Origin: Struthio camelus
Lineage: Eukaryota > Chordata > Aves > Struthioniformes > Struthionidae
NCBI RefSeq assembly: GCF_040807025.1
Contig: NC_090964.1
Location: forward strand, 10,502,214-10,566,213
Length of the DNA: 64,000 nucleotides
Direction: 5' to 3'
Shown here: positions 14,701 to 29,400 of the stretch, in pieces
How positions within the stretch are numbered: position 1 is the stretch's first letter
Layout: the number at the start of each line of letters is the position of its first letter
Translations under genes and position numbers: made by a program
Notes under the pieces: generated by a model
The model's database searches: none
Told to the model about the DNA's origin: nothing
The model's input: only the letters and a program-made list of their open reading frames with translations

Positions 14701-14860
14701 CGGCAAAGGCATGTGGCGCTCTGGCCAGCTCCACCCTCCTCTGAAGCTGAATTTCTCTCCTCTCCTCCCTGTAGAGCTGTTACTTTGGGCAGCGGTTAGC
14801 CAGTGAAAGTGTTTTCTTTTTATTATGGTTTTAATATTCATGACACATGTAAATTAGGAA

Positions 14861-17800
14861 AAAAGGTAATTGCTCCAATTAACACTAAATAGGTTTTTCT
14901 CACACATCTGTAGTAATTTGATGCTTCTGCTTATCTCATAAAAAGTTTCCTGGTGGAACTGCCTCAGACTTAGTGCTCATACAAGAGCCTGCTGAGCTTC
15001 TGTAATTAAGCTGTGATTAGCCAGCTATAAATACATTGAATACAACACTGCATTCTTAGGGCAACTGGAGATAATAATGGGATCAGTGAATACTGCAGGT
15101 ACATCAGTAGTGCGGAGATAAAGCTTTCGCTGTGAATAGCGAGTCAGCTGCAGTGGTTCAGTTCCCATGGACTGTCTCTATAAACTATGGTAGATCCTGG
15201 GAGCAAGGGCTATTCCTGTTAGGAGTTATTGGCATGCCTTTAGTTCTGATGCTTTAGGGCTCTCCAGGTGGGTGTCAAGGGAGCTGTCCCGTGCGCGAGG
15301 CTGTATGGAATTGCCTCTCTGCTCAGCTTTTCCGATGAAGCAGTTAACTCAAAAAAACCCCAAAACAAACAAACAAGAAACCCCACAACCAAATGGCTTT
15401 TTATTAGGATGGCCAGTTCCTTTAACAGTCTAGGTGGCCCCTGGCTGTGAGCTTTGGTGGCTTGTCAGACATAGCTAGGCCGAGATTGCGGTGTGATTTG
15501 GGCTCAGAGGTGTTTGATAGGGAAGGGAGGGCGTCTAAGAGGCTGGATCCTCCTTTCTGCCCAGAGCGCAGAGCACATCTCCTGGGCTTGAAACCAAGGG
15601 CCACGAGGTTATGATCGTTCAGCCAGAAACATGATGAATCTTGTGGTCTGTGGGCCCAATTGCAGCTGTTTGTAATGTCAGGGAACTGCTCTCAAGTGAA
15701 TTACAGCTGATATTTCATCACACACGTTAGCTGGCTAAAGAATAAACTAGAGGAAGCTGGGATAATTCAGTGAAGAAAGTGAGCTGACATTTCGTGAATA
15801 AATGATTCATTATTCGGTCAGCTCCAGCCCTGACTCCTGAATAAAAGTTGGTTCGTTTCAAACCCTGCTGCATTTCCTTTCTCTGATATGACCCAATGTG
15901 ACAGAAGACGTGTTCGTGAATGCGCTTAGCTTTCAAATTTGAAGCTCTTTCAACCCCGATTCCTTGAACTACTCACAGAAAATTCATATCAGCTGCTAAT
16001 TTTCACCTCTTTCCATCACAAATACCGTTTGGGGGTTTTCTAGCTCACTATTTCAGTTTTAAAAGCACTTCCGGAAAAACAGTGCGGGATTATCTGGCGA
16101 GGAGGCAGTTTAGGTCTAAAGCGCTGTCAGAACGAGCATTTTCTCTTTAGCAGCCTCTCTCCGTTCCGTTACGGCTCCTACCACGATCATTGCTGACTTG
16201 GCCCCTTTGTGCTGGGCACTGCAGAAATGGCGCGTACGAAATCCTGATGTCCCTGAGCTAAATGGTGGTGGCTATTGGATGCTATAGAGGTGACTCCAGT
16301 CAGGCCAGCTGAAAGCAGCCAGCTCTTTAAAGCGTCTGAGGTTGAAATCCAGAGACAGGAGCACTGACTCCTCTCTGCACAAGCCCTGGAGGGGAGTTGC
16401 AGCTTGGTGTTAGGCTGGTGCGCTGGGAAATGGTTGTTTCACACGGGGACAGGCAGCTGGGCTCCTGGGGGCACAGTAAAGCCACCGAAAAGCCTGGCTG
16501 GTGCCCTCTAGCTGGGCTTAGCTGTGGTACAGGCACCCGTCTGCTAAATCCTGATGCCAGAGAGGTTTGAGAATGTGCCCAGACAGCAGGTTTAGGTGCA
16601 ATGAAAGTTTTCTGGTGAAAAGAGGGTGCCTAGGTGGTTTAGGAGCCTACAGGTTTGGCTTTTCATGTGGATTTAGGCTTATGAGGTTTAGATTTAAAAA
16701 AAAGGTTCATTTTCTGGTAAAATATAGCCAGAGGGTGAAGCAATAACACTGGGAAAGTGCAGGGGTTTAGGGAAGGAGGGTACTCCCTGCACAGATTGTA
16801 GGTTCAGATTTTTACTCCCTTGTTTTTGATATTTAGCATAACCACATCAAGATCCCTCCCTAAATGATCCATCCACATGAGGAATCTGTGCCTTCGAAAA
16901 TGGACCTGCTCTGTTAATTTTCCCTGAATTTAGTTAAGAGTGCAAATGTCTACCTGTCTTTCTATGACAAGCATGTACCAACCAGAGTCCATACAGGACA
17001 ACAGAGAAGGCCAAGCTGAAGGCAGTTTTTAAAGGATGGGGTAGTGCCAGGATTTTTGAGGGATTTTGTCAAGGTTGTCCTACTATCTTGGGAATATTCC
17101 AGGGAAATGTGAATGAGGAAGCAAATGGGGAAGTTTAAAACTAGATTTACTGGAAATGATGTGCAGTGCCAGGGAGGAAATGCCCGGAGGCTGTGCCGAG
17201 ATGGAGGAGGAAACGGTAAAGATTTAGGCAGGAGCAGGGCTGAACAAAATTTCCAAGCAAAGAAGAAGATCCCAAACAAAATTCAGAGAAAGAAAAAGCA
17301 AGATTAAACAAGAGGGATCTGCAGTTTGGCCTCTGTGCTGTGCAGACAAAAATGGCTTGTTCCATTCTAGTTCCTAAAAATTACTGAAAATACCTGTAAA
17401 CAACTGGAGATGCAAAGCTGCCAGTAGAAAGCTTCAGCCAGAGGGCTGTGAATGCATCCCAGATCATTGCAACAACATTCGCTCGCTGTTCGAGCCTCAG
17501 GCACTGCTAGAATTACCACAGAGAGCACTAGCAGGTTTTAGCTTCAGTTTGGGCTGTATCACACAGGGGACTGGGTCCACGCAGATGCTTATTCAGATTG
17601 GGAGGAAATACATGCTACAGATAGGAAACTCTCCTTTCATTGCTAATTCCCCATCTGTTTTGTCTTTGCTTTGTTTGCTTGCGAGGGTGCTTGTTGGAAG
17701 AAGGGCGTTCCAGAACCGTTGCACGGTTTCTTGGTAAACATGATGTGATAGTCACTTCAAATGGGGCTCTTGTAGTAACTCTCATATTTCATTCCTTTAT

Positions 17801-20800
17801 GTTCTTCTGCCAGTCCAGCTGAGACCTGCTGCTTCTCTTTGTCCCTTTGCTATTCCAGTCCAGTCCTGCCCTGTATATGAATGCACAGAAAAGTATTTTT
17901 TCCAATTTAAAACTAAGCAATTTTTATTTGTAGCTGTAAGTGGGTCCATTAGTGCCAGTCAGAGGAAAGCTGAAGAACATTTGGCAGATAATTGGAGCTG
18001 GGTCCATCAGAGGGTCCTGATGCAGACAGAGCCTGCTGCACTATGTGCTGGTAACACATCTGTGTAAATAGCTCTGCAGCTGAGGTTTCATTAGAACTGC
18101 CCATCGTGACAGTTATCTTACAGCTCTAAACCCACGAGGGACTCCTCTGTGTCTACCCAAAATAGCAAGCCCTCTGCTTGGTGAGTCCTGTTCTAAAAAC
18201 GGCTTTGTCTCATTTAACTGTTCCCGGCTGTAGGCATGACCTGAGAATCTGTGTTGTAATGTGCTGAGCTATCAAAGCCCCAGTCTTGGTAGCGTCTCAT
18301 TAGTCTTTGAAGAGATGAGGCTGGATATGGCATCCAGCTGTTTCCCTGAGCTGAGTATATAATTTTCCAGCCGCATCTGGAAAGGGGAAGATATGTAATT
18401 GGATGCAAATTGTCCCCTGTCACAGTGAAAAATGTCATTTCCAGTAGGATTTTCTTTGAAAAATGAATACACCTTTGAGCGAGAGGGGATAATTCTAGTG
18501 CTTGTGGAACTGAAAGACAGAACACGTTAGATAAAAACCTAAGACTCTTTCTGCAGCTGTGCTAAAATTCTGCTCATTTTTAGCCCAGCATACCTGTGCA
18601 GTTTTTCTGGTGCACCTTGCTCCAGTCTGCATCCCTGTCCCTGTCTTGCTGCACATTTGGCACCTGTATTTGTGTCCAGCTCTGCTGCTCACCCTGCTCT
18701 TCCAAGCTTGTGACTGCAGCTGGTTTTGAATGCTGCTTGACAGTTGCTCATGGCCTAATGCTCACTGCAACTCAGGACCTACTTCCAGAAACTATATAGC
18801 ATTTATTAAAGTAATTGTCAGAGGCTCACAGCCTTATTTGGACTAAGCTAATGAACCTTCTGTACTTCCTTAAAAATATGTAATGCAGAAACAAGATTAA
18901 AACAGAATGCAAGTGGTTGAAACTTTCTGCCTGATGCCTCTCTGCATCTTTTGCACAGTGCAGAGTAAGTTCCTCTGTCTTCGTCACCAGTGCCTGGACA
19001 TATCAGGGGCCAAGTGCAGACTGACCTTTCTTTTGAAGCTGTGAGCTCTTTGACAGTCACCTATCAGGCTGGATTGTTCTGCTTTTGTTAGCTAGCCATA
19101 CCCTTGCCTGCTCTGTAAGATACAGGTGAGCGAGCCGTGCAGACAGGCTCCCCCTTTATTGTCCATCAGCAGCTACCGCATGTAACAGTGGTGTTAGCTG
19201 GGGGTACAGAGAGGAGGTTTTGGATTCAGTCCTGGTTGATTAATCAATAGGAGATGTTACTTAAGCTTATTGTTGCCTCACTAAGATGCAAGTCAGTGCA
19301 CTTGCTGTTTGCTTGCTGAGAGATGTGGGTTAATGCTGTATGGTATGAATACCAACTGAGTACCGAGTTTTCAGACATGCAGATTTGTTTTGCAGATCAT
19401 CATCTGTTCCCTCTGTGCGCCACTTAAACTGCCTGTTGTTATGCAAATCCGGTAATGTATTTATGAGTGCTCTCCAGAGATTTCAAATGGCGTCTAATCT
19501 GGTTAGTAGATCCATTCTGCAAGAGACCTGCGTAACATATTCAACCAAAGATGAAATATTGATATTTTATACATTTGACTAGAGATAGAAGCTGTTTTAT
19601 CCTATTCAGCAAACATTACAACACTCTTACTGACCTGAAACCCATGTAATTGCTGGGAAGAAGAGTAAACACGTAAGTGGATAAATGTGAACAAGCATGT
19701 ACAGCATATTTACAGCTTTGACAGTATGTGCAACGGAGCCGCTGCAAACTGCGAACTCACCTGTTCTCATGAATTAAGCAAGACTGGATTGGGTCAGTGC
19801 TTGGATGAGAAACTCAGAGGGACAAACTGTCACTGGTGATTCTGCAAGTGGCAGCAGCTGTCTTCCTTTTCTGAGCACATCCATCATGACTTCCAGAACA
19901 CCAACCCCAGCGTGGGGGGCGCCCATAGCAGAACCTGGTCGCTTCTGAGCCTGATATTAGGGCTTCCAAACTTTAGACTTGAATTTCTCATTAGTGAGTC
20001 ACATCCGGGCTGTGCTGAGTGCTGTAGACTTTTTCTGCTTAGCATCTTGAAGCTATTTCTGTCCATCTCTATAGCTGAAGTTGTCCAGGTTTTCATTGCC
20101 TCGTGCCTTGATCATTGAAGCTGCTTTTCTTCAGGTACTGATAAAGGCAATGTTGCCCTATTATAGCCATCACTTTATGGCCCATTGCATCTTTCCACTA
20201 CTCCTCCATTTCCCATTGAACTGAGTACGGTGTATTTGCTTGCTGTTGTCTCCACTCTACCTGTTGCTCTCTGTTCAGCGTTAGGTCAGCCCTGCTTTCG
20301 TTTGGCTCAAGATGCTGAGTTTAGTTATTCAGTTTTCAAACAACCATCTTTGAATTTTTCCCCATACTGCTCCTCACAATTGATAAGAGCTCCCTGTAAA
20401 TAGCTGTAAAGTCCTTTCATTATTTTCCTCTGAATTATTTGTTAAAGCTTGCCTTTGCCAGGATACCTGTAAAGCCTTTGGAGTGCTGGGGCTGCCAAGT
20501 TCTCTGGGTGCACCCTCTCGCGATGCCCACTGTTCTCTTCTGGCAGTCTCCTCTCTGACTGCTCTTGCTTTGTCCTTAGGTTGCAAGTTCTCCTATAAAA
20601 GTGATGCATTTTTGTGCTTGTTTGGTAATGTAATTACTTTCTTACAAATAACTGTTTCTACTGCACTGGCTGAATTAAAAAAAATGCTTTTGGAATGTTC
20701 TACTGTAAAAGCTTATTTCTGGATGAAATGAAAAATTACAGCACACCCTTTTTGATCAAATGGCACATTTATGTTAGTTGAAACAAATGTTTCTGTTTTT

Positions 20801-21240
20801 TTAATATTGCATTAGAATTAGATTGAGGGAAATTAACTTAAAATATCTTATTGAAATAACTTCATTAAAAAGTTGCTATGTTTTGACTCTTTAAAAATAA
20901 ATTTAAAAGGCAAATGTCTTCAACAAAGCAGTGTGAGTTTTTGAATAATTTTGATATAGATGAAACATTTTTTATCAAATTAACCTTTCATTTGAAGACT
21001 ATAAATGTAGTAAAATTCATGATAATAACGTGCATCCCTGTGGATTTTTTTCCAGTCATCGCACATTCTGGAAATGCAAAGCACTGCATGGTGCTTCAGT
21101 GGCGCTATGGAGCACGGGCTGGCTAGCCTCGGTGCGGCACCTGGGAGCGCTGCCCTGAGAAACAGAAGAGGGGGCAGAAAGCCTTGAAGCTTTTCTGTTC
21201 CCATTCCCAGTGTCCCTCCTACCCCAGAGTTAGCCCACGT
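14861..21240. other. Intergenic, no gene seen; AT-rich block at its start
   Basis: The stretch 14861-15060 is AT-rich with several TAATT cores and looks like a candidate conserved noncoding element. An A/C-rich run lies at 15350-15385. A 12-base perfect palindrome TTGATTAATCAA lies at 19236-19247. The other open frames are short and unrecognised. Confidence 0.55.
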
Positions 21241-24200
21241 GCTACTTTAATGTTCCTTGTCAGATGACAGATTTCAGGAGAGCATTAGTAATTAGGAACT
21301 CCACTCTCATCAAGGAAAATAATTAGTGAGAATGCATGCAGTTTACAAAAGCAGTTCAATTAAAGAGAATAACAAGCTTTTTACAGCAACAAAGGAAGGA
21401 CTAAGTAGACCTCAGTGAGTAAATAAAGCTGTAATCACTGTGATTAATTTAAAATCTCAGGAAGGCATGAATTGGATTGATATTTCAGAAGTCTAATGTG
21501 TCCCATGAGACTGCAAAAGAAATCATTCTGCGTTTTAAAGAGAATAGGAAGTCTCATCAATTGAGAACAAGAAGAAAAAATAACTGACAAATGATATTTT
21601 GTTATCAAGTTTTTTGTTTGGAAATATATTTTGGCTAGTATTTTCTTCATGAGGCTCATATATAAGTCTACACATGTTGCCTGGCTAAAATGAAATTAAA
21701 GAAAAGTTTAGAAGAAAAGGATTGGCTGGCATTTTAATGGAGAGCATTTTCATTGAGGCCTGCTGGGAAGGAGCTTTGATAGGGGGCATTTTTGTCACAG
21801 ATAAGGAGGAAGTAACAATGGTATTTTATGGCAGCAGAGGGACTATCCAAACAAATTGTCAGGCTTTGTATTGCCACATGTGAGAACAGGCATAAATTCA
21901 TGTGCAGAAACGAGCAGACAGCTCGCAGAAAGGCATTGGGGGAGCAGCAAGGGTACTGAAGCCGCAGGGGCCCTGTGTCTCCTGCCCATGTCACCCTTGC
22001 ATCCATAATCGGAGCAGGCAAGACAAGGAGGGGAGGGAAGTAGTGCTTCACTACCTTAATTTTTTATTTTGTCTTGTCTGTATTTCGGGGACTTGCTAGT
22101 GCAAGTTCTGCAGCTCAGGAAACCAAAGCTACTAGTGATGCTGCCACCTGTGTTGCTCCTCTTAGATCTGAAATCAGGCTCTCTGCAGTAGATCATCTGG
22201 GGATGCACCAGACCCTGAGCTAGCCAGACAGGAACCTGGCCTGTATATAGTAACCGTCTTTAGTTTATCTCCCACAGGTGACTGATGGTTTTATGGCACT
22301 TTATTATGCCTCATAATAATTTAAAGCATGTATTTAGCACATCAATTAAGTCTATTTCCCAATGTATTGAGGACAGAGAGCAAAATATGTATATATATTC
22401 TCCTGTCTTTTGTTTGGGTTGCAAAACACTGACAGGTCAATCTAAAACAGTAAGTCGGTTGAGGATGGGCGGGGGGGCACAGGTCTCCCACTTCCAGAGT
22501 GTTTCATTCCTTCAGGCATGGTGATGTGAATGTTATTTCTTCCAGGCAGTGCCTAATGGCATGGAAAATGCAGCTCTTTGCATAAGCAGGATTAGAGTAT
22601 GCTTTTCCTGTCATGATTGGCATTGCTATTTGAGTTGGTTAGAAAGATTTTTCAATGAAACATATTTTAAAGAAAAGTGGCTTCTAACCTAAACAAAAAT
22701 TGCCATGACGAACTGTTTTGATGAGTTTTGAGTGGATGAGTTTTTTTCTTAAAATGTTCTTCCAACTTTTTTCTTTTTAACAAAAAAGTTCATGTCCACG
22801 GTCATGTCATGGTTCCAAACTTGGAACCTAGGATCAAAAATGACATCTGGGTAGAGGATGTCTTGTTCTGACTGTGTCCAGCAGAAATGGATTTTGATGT
22901 AACTGTGTAGTGTGTATTAAGATGGCTCCTTGAGATGTGCACTGGAGGCATTTGCTGTGGGATTTTGCTTTTGTTTTTGTCAAAATTAAATATTGGATTA
23001 AATATGCATTAAAAGATGGCAAGCATAAAGCATTGCTAGGGAAAAATTGGCTATTATACAACAGCTCCTCTGTCCCATTTGGTGCTACGAGACAGGCAGA
23101 AATCTTCCTCTCAACCGCCACCTACAGAAATGGGTTTTTCTGTAACCTGGGCTTTACGTGACAGAAGGCCCAACTGTAAAGCAAAGGCCATAAGAAATCA
23201 CTGTGCTAGAACCAGCCGTTCAGTTCTGGGATGTTGTTTGTTCTAAATTAAACCCTACTACCACCTCAGTCTCCATCATTTCATCCTTAAATTCTCTGCT
23301 GGTTCCTCTCTCTCTCTATTCTTTGCCATAAAAACATCTCATTTTTGTCTAAGCTCAGGTTTGTTTGCTGTCTGTGACCTTAAGTGGAGACTTCTGGAGG
23401 CTTGCTGTGTTTCAAGGAAAAGAAAACCAATGAGCAAAGCTGGAATGGTGTCCGAACATGAGCGTTTCTGAAGGTCTCCACCTTCAGAATGCTTCTGTTG
23501 TGTTCCTTGTTACTGAACCCCTTTGCTTATAATGGACCTTTATTTCTGGAGATTTCTAAATTCGTCCTGCTTTCTTCCAGATAGGCTCAATAAAGAAATC
23601 TGCCTCAGAAGCGAGGAAACATCTTGGTCATTTTCAGTCTGGAAATGTCCTATCTATCCTAAGACAAAGAGTTCTTGGGCCTGCTTTTGCTACAGAGCAC
23701 AGGGATTTAATCATTTACTTTGATTAGTATTTTTCATTCTTTTTCATTTTCCTAATGTTTCCAGTATGCTCAACTTTCTACTCTGTATGTTTTAGTGAAA
23801 AAAGAAATCCATTAAGTGTCTTAAAATTGATGACTTACATGACAATTATGACTGAATAAGCACCTCTGATTACTGGATCTTTCACTTGAGACAAGGCAAT
23901 ACATCACTGTGAAGTTCAGAGCAGTTAAGCGTACAAATATAACAGCCCATTCTGTTCCTCTTGTCTCATGTCACAACGAAGCCTTGGAACGCATCCAGCA
24001 AGTGAGTTAGGCAGAACCTCCTTCTTGAGAATACAAGTTGGTTTCTTCTAATCAAATTATGTTTCTCAAGGTCTTCTCTTTGCTAAATATGGCAAAATTG
24101 TTTCTCACATGTTCATGCTTGTTGAACAAAAACACTTCAGTGCTGTATTTTGTGCATCAGTCTCTTGTGGTGCCCCAAAGAGATGTGTGGTGTTGAAAGC

Positions 24201-26400
24201 AGACATCTGGGCAGGTAGAAGCAAAATGTACCCTAATTAAAAATACAACTGGATAAACAGTTCTAATGTGGTTCTGGCAGCCACTGGAGACATGACAAAC
24301 TACGGTCTGGTTGGTAGGAGTTGTACTAGCAGAGAGTAGATGGACACAAAAGTGAGGGCAGATGACAGCGCTCATGTCAGCACCCCCTGGACAGAGTCCA
24401 GTCTTCCTGTGGGTCAGGCAAAAGTCAGGCCCTGGTTGGGAAATCTGATAAAAATTTGCAGTAGCAGCATGATTCTCAAATTTATGAAGTTGTTGCCTTG
24501 CTCTAGTGTTGACTGGACTGGAAATGATTTTCAAAGATAGTTTGCCCATGCATCTCCATGCAATCTCAGATGGGTCCTCCATTCGAAGGGAGTCCATGGC
24601 AATTGGCTAAAAGTCTATTGAGGCTTTGCAGACGTTCAGCAAAACCTGCTATGATGACTCCTGCAGCAGACCCTGGACTCTGCAGTGGGCAGCAGCTCCC
24701 CTGCTCTGTTCTTCAGCGAGTCCGTGAAGGTGTGCCCACACCCTGTGGTGCCTGCACTGACCCACTGTTTCTGACTGCCCACCCAACCCTTGCGGCTCAC
24801 CCCATCTGACGGAGAGAAGCTGCTGCTCTGCCGCTTCGGTAATGTGCCAGAGAACAAGCAGGTTGCAACTGACTCTCATCAAATACCGCAAGCAGCTTAA
24901 GAGAAAATTTCAGATTGTACTTTTTCGTAGTTTGGATCCTTCCCCTTCTTCCCCTATAGTGTTATTAATGATTTTCCTAATTTAAACATACTGTTTATGT
25001 GGACCTCATCTGTGAACTCTACAGTAACATGCATCATAACGCTAAGGGTAGCGTGAAAATAACCTTTCCCCAAATAAATGCCTAACTCAGGGGAGTACCT
25101 GCAGCGTGAATGAAAAATCAGAGGCGATAGGGCTATTTCAACAAGTTCAAATTCCAACCAACCTCCTTGCGGCAGAGGAAAATGCTCTATCAATGCCTCC
25201 ACATCCTGTTCATTTGCACTGGAGAAAGATCAGTGTTTGCATTAAGTTCTCAAAAGTTTTGATAACCTTATTCTTCCCAAGGGAATTTTTAGGCAGGATA
25301 AGGTATAGCCCGTTGCTGTATGTTCCAAATTCCATTTGCTAGAGATCACTACTTTATTGCCAGACCAGCATTTAAAAATTACTCTCTCTTTTCTTAGCTT
25401 GGTGGGAATTTACAGCTTTGAGAGTAGAAAGAAAAGGATTTTTTTGATAAGATGTGGGCTTGGTTTTTATTTATTAGCTTTGATGGAAATCTTTACCATA
25501 CAAATAAATCTTGATAATTATAAAAAGTAGTCCTTGAAAATGCCCTGCTCTTTCCTACAAAGGTGATTTAGTTGAAACTTGCTGAGTGTGACCCAGCACC
25601 CCAAATACAGAAGGTTCATTCCTGAGTTCTGGGCACATCTTTTGAAAAACGACTAATGATTTTGAGCGCCCAGCCACAGCCGTGGTGAGGTAGTCTAAGT
25701 TCCAAAAGGCAAGAGCTCAGCTCTTCCTAAAAACAGGAAATCTTTGAGGTGTTTACAGTTTCTTCCTTTCTTCCTCTCTTTACCCCATCTTTTAACAGTT
25801 GCTAGGGCCTGCCATGTATTATACTCTAATGCCTCCCTATAGGCTATCTTTTAATTCACTGCGTAGTGACTTTAGATCCCTGCTGCACCTTTCTGCTCAT
25901 TCATGTCATCAAGTCAGTCCCTGCAGAGCTGCCTGTTCTCTGGCAGGCTGAGGAGCAGCCAGATGATGTGCCCCAAAAGCTGGAATTACTCCTCATTATC
26001 ATGTCCGTAAGCGTCTCCTTTGCACTGGTCTTTTTCCTTGCCTCTGTGTGCTCTTGCCAGTTGGCTGTAATGCATAATTTCCAGAGGCCAGCAGTCTGTC
26101 TCAATCTGCTCCATCGTGTGTTCACGCCTCCACCAGAACAGGGAACCCGAGTGTGTGAGCAGTGACACCCCAGCTGGGCTGAACCAGCAGGTGCTGGGTC
26201 GTGGGTGCCTGGTCTGGGTCAGGGTGCCTGTGGAGCAGTCTGGGTGGTCCCTGAGGACACTGGTGGGATTCCTGCTGGGGAAGGAGATCAGACAGTGCCT
26301 TCTAGCTTGAAAAGATGCATGAATTTGTCTACTGAGTTTTTCATTAGTCCTTTATTTACTGAAATATTTATTAAAATATGTCCTTCAGGTCTCCTGAAGG
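21241..26400. other. Intergenic, no gene seen
   Basis: The block 21241-21470 is AT-rich with repeated AATTA and TAATTA-like cores. A perfect 8-base inverted repeat lies at 22811-22828. The minus-strand open frame of 146 codons at 24157-24597 is the longest in this AT-average DNA. It is Cys-rich but unrecognised, and a few frames of this length are expected by chance in 64 kb. Confidence 0.55.
22811..22828. repeat. 8-base inverted repeat with 2-base spacer
   Basis: GGTTCCAA, spacer AC, then TTGGAACC. It could be a dimeric transcription factor site or chance. Confidence 0.75.
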
Positions 26401-29400
26401 ATTGAGGCTTTGAAGCAGACCATAAATTTTATTCTTGGGATAGTTATCTGGACTGTGTGCCACCCTAACATAAGTTCTCATTACTGACTGTGGTCTGAGA
26501 TCCTTTAGGTGCAGGGGTTCATTTCTTTAAGAGTTAACAGAGAAACTCACTATATGAGCTAGTTGCTGCCAATTAATACAGTGTATGTTGTATCACATTT
26601 ATGAGCAGATAAAGGGTAACTTCTTCTCCTTGACAACCTAAGAACTTTAAAGCCTTTTGTGTTTTCTTCCTATATTGCTGCATGTTTTCAAACTCCCCAA
26701 GTACTGAAAAACTCAATAATTAACTTATATTCCTGTATACTTAATGGTAACTGTGCTTTTTTCTAGTCCTTTTTTTTCTCTCTCCATGTATTTTTGTCTT
26801 AGTTCCATAAGGCAAATTAGTTCCATTTTAATTTCAAAATTTTTCTCTGGACATTTTCAGAGTCATGGTCCCTGTTATTTAGTCTCTTAGGCAGAGAGGT
26901 CCTCTCAGAAAGCCCTCTGCCTGCGTGGAGGGGTGCACAGGCACATTTGTGCGTGTCCCCGAGTGGCTTTCCCAGTGAGCATGAAGTCACCACCAAGACC
27001 TGCTCCACCCCACAGTGCACAATAGGAAGCACCAGCAGGAGATGGCCACTGCACTACATCGCACTGAAGGCATTTCCAGCCTTTTAAGGTCCCTGAGACT
27101 ACCCTAGCTTTTGCCATGCTGAGAACTACTTCAGTGCTTACTGCCAGTGTCTGAGCCAAAATCTGCAGTGAGAACTCTTGAGCCCTGGTTCCGTGCTGTC
27201 TGACATGCTACACTCTGAATGCTCAAAAATACTGTTAATGAACCTCCCTCCAAACCGGATAATAGAGTTAAAAATGCTGAGATTCTTTTCTTTAGCTTCT
27301 GGCTTTTCAGTTGTTTTAAGAGTCTTGTGTTTAAATTTTCTTTGCAAACCTGGGGGCAAGAAATATCTTTTGCAATAACCCTGGTATTTCTGTTTAATCA
27401 CGTGTGCCTGGGAGCTGGGGCCACTCTGACAGTCGTAAGGAAATCACAAGAGCTCGAGACCTCTGGATCCCAAGGATGGGGTCTTATAAAGTGTGGAAAA
27501 GAGTCAAAATGGAATGAATTGGACCCCAAAATGATATGCCTGGGCTTTTGCCCTCGCAGCTGTGCAGTAGGTCATGCTGTGCAGATCCCATGCGAGCCTA
27601 CCTGTGCCGCCCTGGGCAGCTGCTACAGCCTTGCTGCCTAGCACATCCCTTTCATTTACTGAAAGAAACATAAGAGGAATCCCTTGCTGATTTCAGTCAT
27701 ATCACATTAGCTGCCAGTTGTAGACTATACTATTAATTATAATAATTGTATGTCTTTTATAAAGTGCCTTGAGTTGTCTCAGCTCATCTCTGTAGCTAAT
27801 TCCAAACAGAGTTTCTCTTACATTCTGAAGAGTCTGGTACTTGATGAGCCAGAGTGAAGCAGGGTTTTGTGCGTGCCGTTGCGCACCCATACTCTGGTTG
27901 GAACAAGAACTGGTCGTACTGGAAATCTGAGGAGAGAAAGCCTCTTCCTTCCATGTTTTCCCCAGACTTCACCATCAGCAATGCCTTTAGATTTTTGGAT
28001 GCTCATCTGAAACACAGTCGATTTCTGAGGTTTTCTTATTGTTAGCAAATAGACGGTATATACATTATTTTTATTAGCGTTTTATGACCTTATTTTACTG
28101 TCTGCTTGCAAGAAAAAAAACCTTAAAGATGTCTTTTAGCCCACCCCTTCATCCCCAAAAGCTCTGTTCTCCTAACATAACCATGCAATAGTGACACTGG
28201 CTCTGCAGATACCATACGTGTTGCTTTTCAATAGCAGCATTAGATAAATGGATCTTCCTTTCAGGGATGATAATTTAAAAATGCCCTGTCCTGCCTCCAC
28301 TTCCTTCATTTGGCAGATTTTTGGTAGTTTATATAATTTGGCAGTGATCCCCCTGTCTAAACCATGTCCAACATTTCATGCAATAAACTTAATGGACTTT
28401 TCCATCTTTGAACAGCTGAATTCTTTCTGAGCAGCTGCTCTGGGTTATTGATGGCCTAATTAGAAAGCTGCCTTAGGCCTGCCATGAGACTAGGAAAGAC
28501 TTTTTTTTACATATTCCAGTGCATAACAGAAGCAAAGTGTTTCCAAATGATCTTGAAGGAAAGGAGCACCTACTGTTTAGATTTCAACAGCACAGACCTA
28601 GAGTTTAGGGAAAACAAAATGGCCAGGGAAAGGAAAGCCATTTGAAAAGCTGACAAGCAAGGTCCTGACTTTTGCAATGAGAGCTTGTCGAGGCATTTTT
28701 TAGCCTGATAGAAATACTTCTGAATGACTGCAACATCTTGGTGCAAAAAATCAGATTTTTATGCCTTTTTCTCTTTTTTTGGTCCCCCATCTCCCCTCAC
28801 TCCATGGCAATAGAAAAGAAAAAGGGGGAAAGTGAAAGTGAAGAAAATTTTATTTTGCTTCAGTCTGTTTTTATGAATCCTCTTACCTCCTAAATCTATG
28901 CTGATTTTCTTTCAGAATGGATACAGTTAGATTTTCCTAACCTTTTTAACAGAAGTGGCTTATCAGTCTCAGGAGAGAAGCTAAGCATGGTGCACGGCAC
29001 TGAGCGCTCGTGAAACCTGTTGCATTTCTGTGCAAGCTTGTGCCTTTCTTTGTCCTGTGCTTCGGCTCTCACTGCTAATCTGAAGTTGTCCCTGATGTGT
29101 CTGTTTTTCATTAGATTAGCTCAGATACGTGCTGTGTTTTGCCTTGTGAGGAGATCACGGTCCGTCAGCCCATGTGATGTCGCTGCTGGGCAGGGACATC
29201 AGATCTCTCTTGTATAACACTGTGGAAAGTGTTCAGTTAAATATAAAAGTTTTCAGGATGTTTTGGTATGAACAATGTGGAAGTCAGTAGGAGATGATCT
29301 GAAAGTGAACTTTGATTTCAGGGACTTTCGGTACTGTGCCAGAAGGATTTATAAGCAGCATTCTCCCTTCTTCCCTGGTGGCAGATCCAGAGGTGTGTGA

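Larger units (their letters stand above)
7401..14860. other. Intergenic, no gene seen
   Basis: No coding exon was recognised. It contains an 11-base inverted repeat at 10729-10755, a pyrimidine tract ending in TTTTTTTTAG at 11714-11760 that resembles a 3' splice site, a 9-base tandem duplication (GATACTTTG) near 12580, and an (ACA)n run at 13582-13599. Confidence 0.55.

Noticed and set aside
25866..26165. 99-codon plus-strand frame with hydrophobic stretches
   Set aside because: No start context, family or conserved motif; the opposite strand is also open. Most likely chance.
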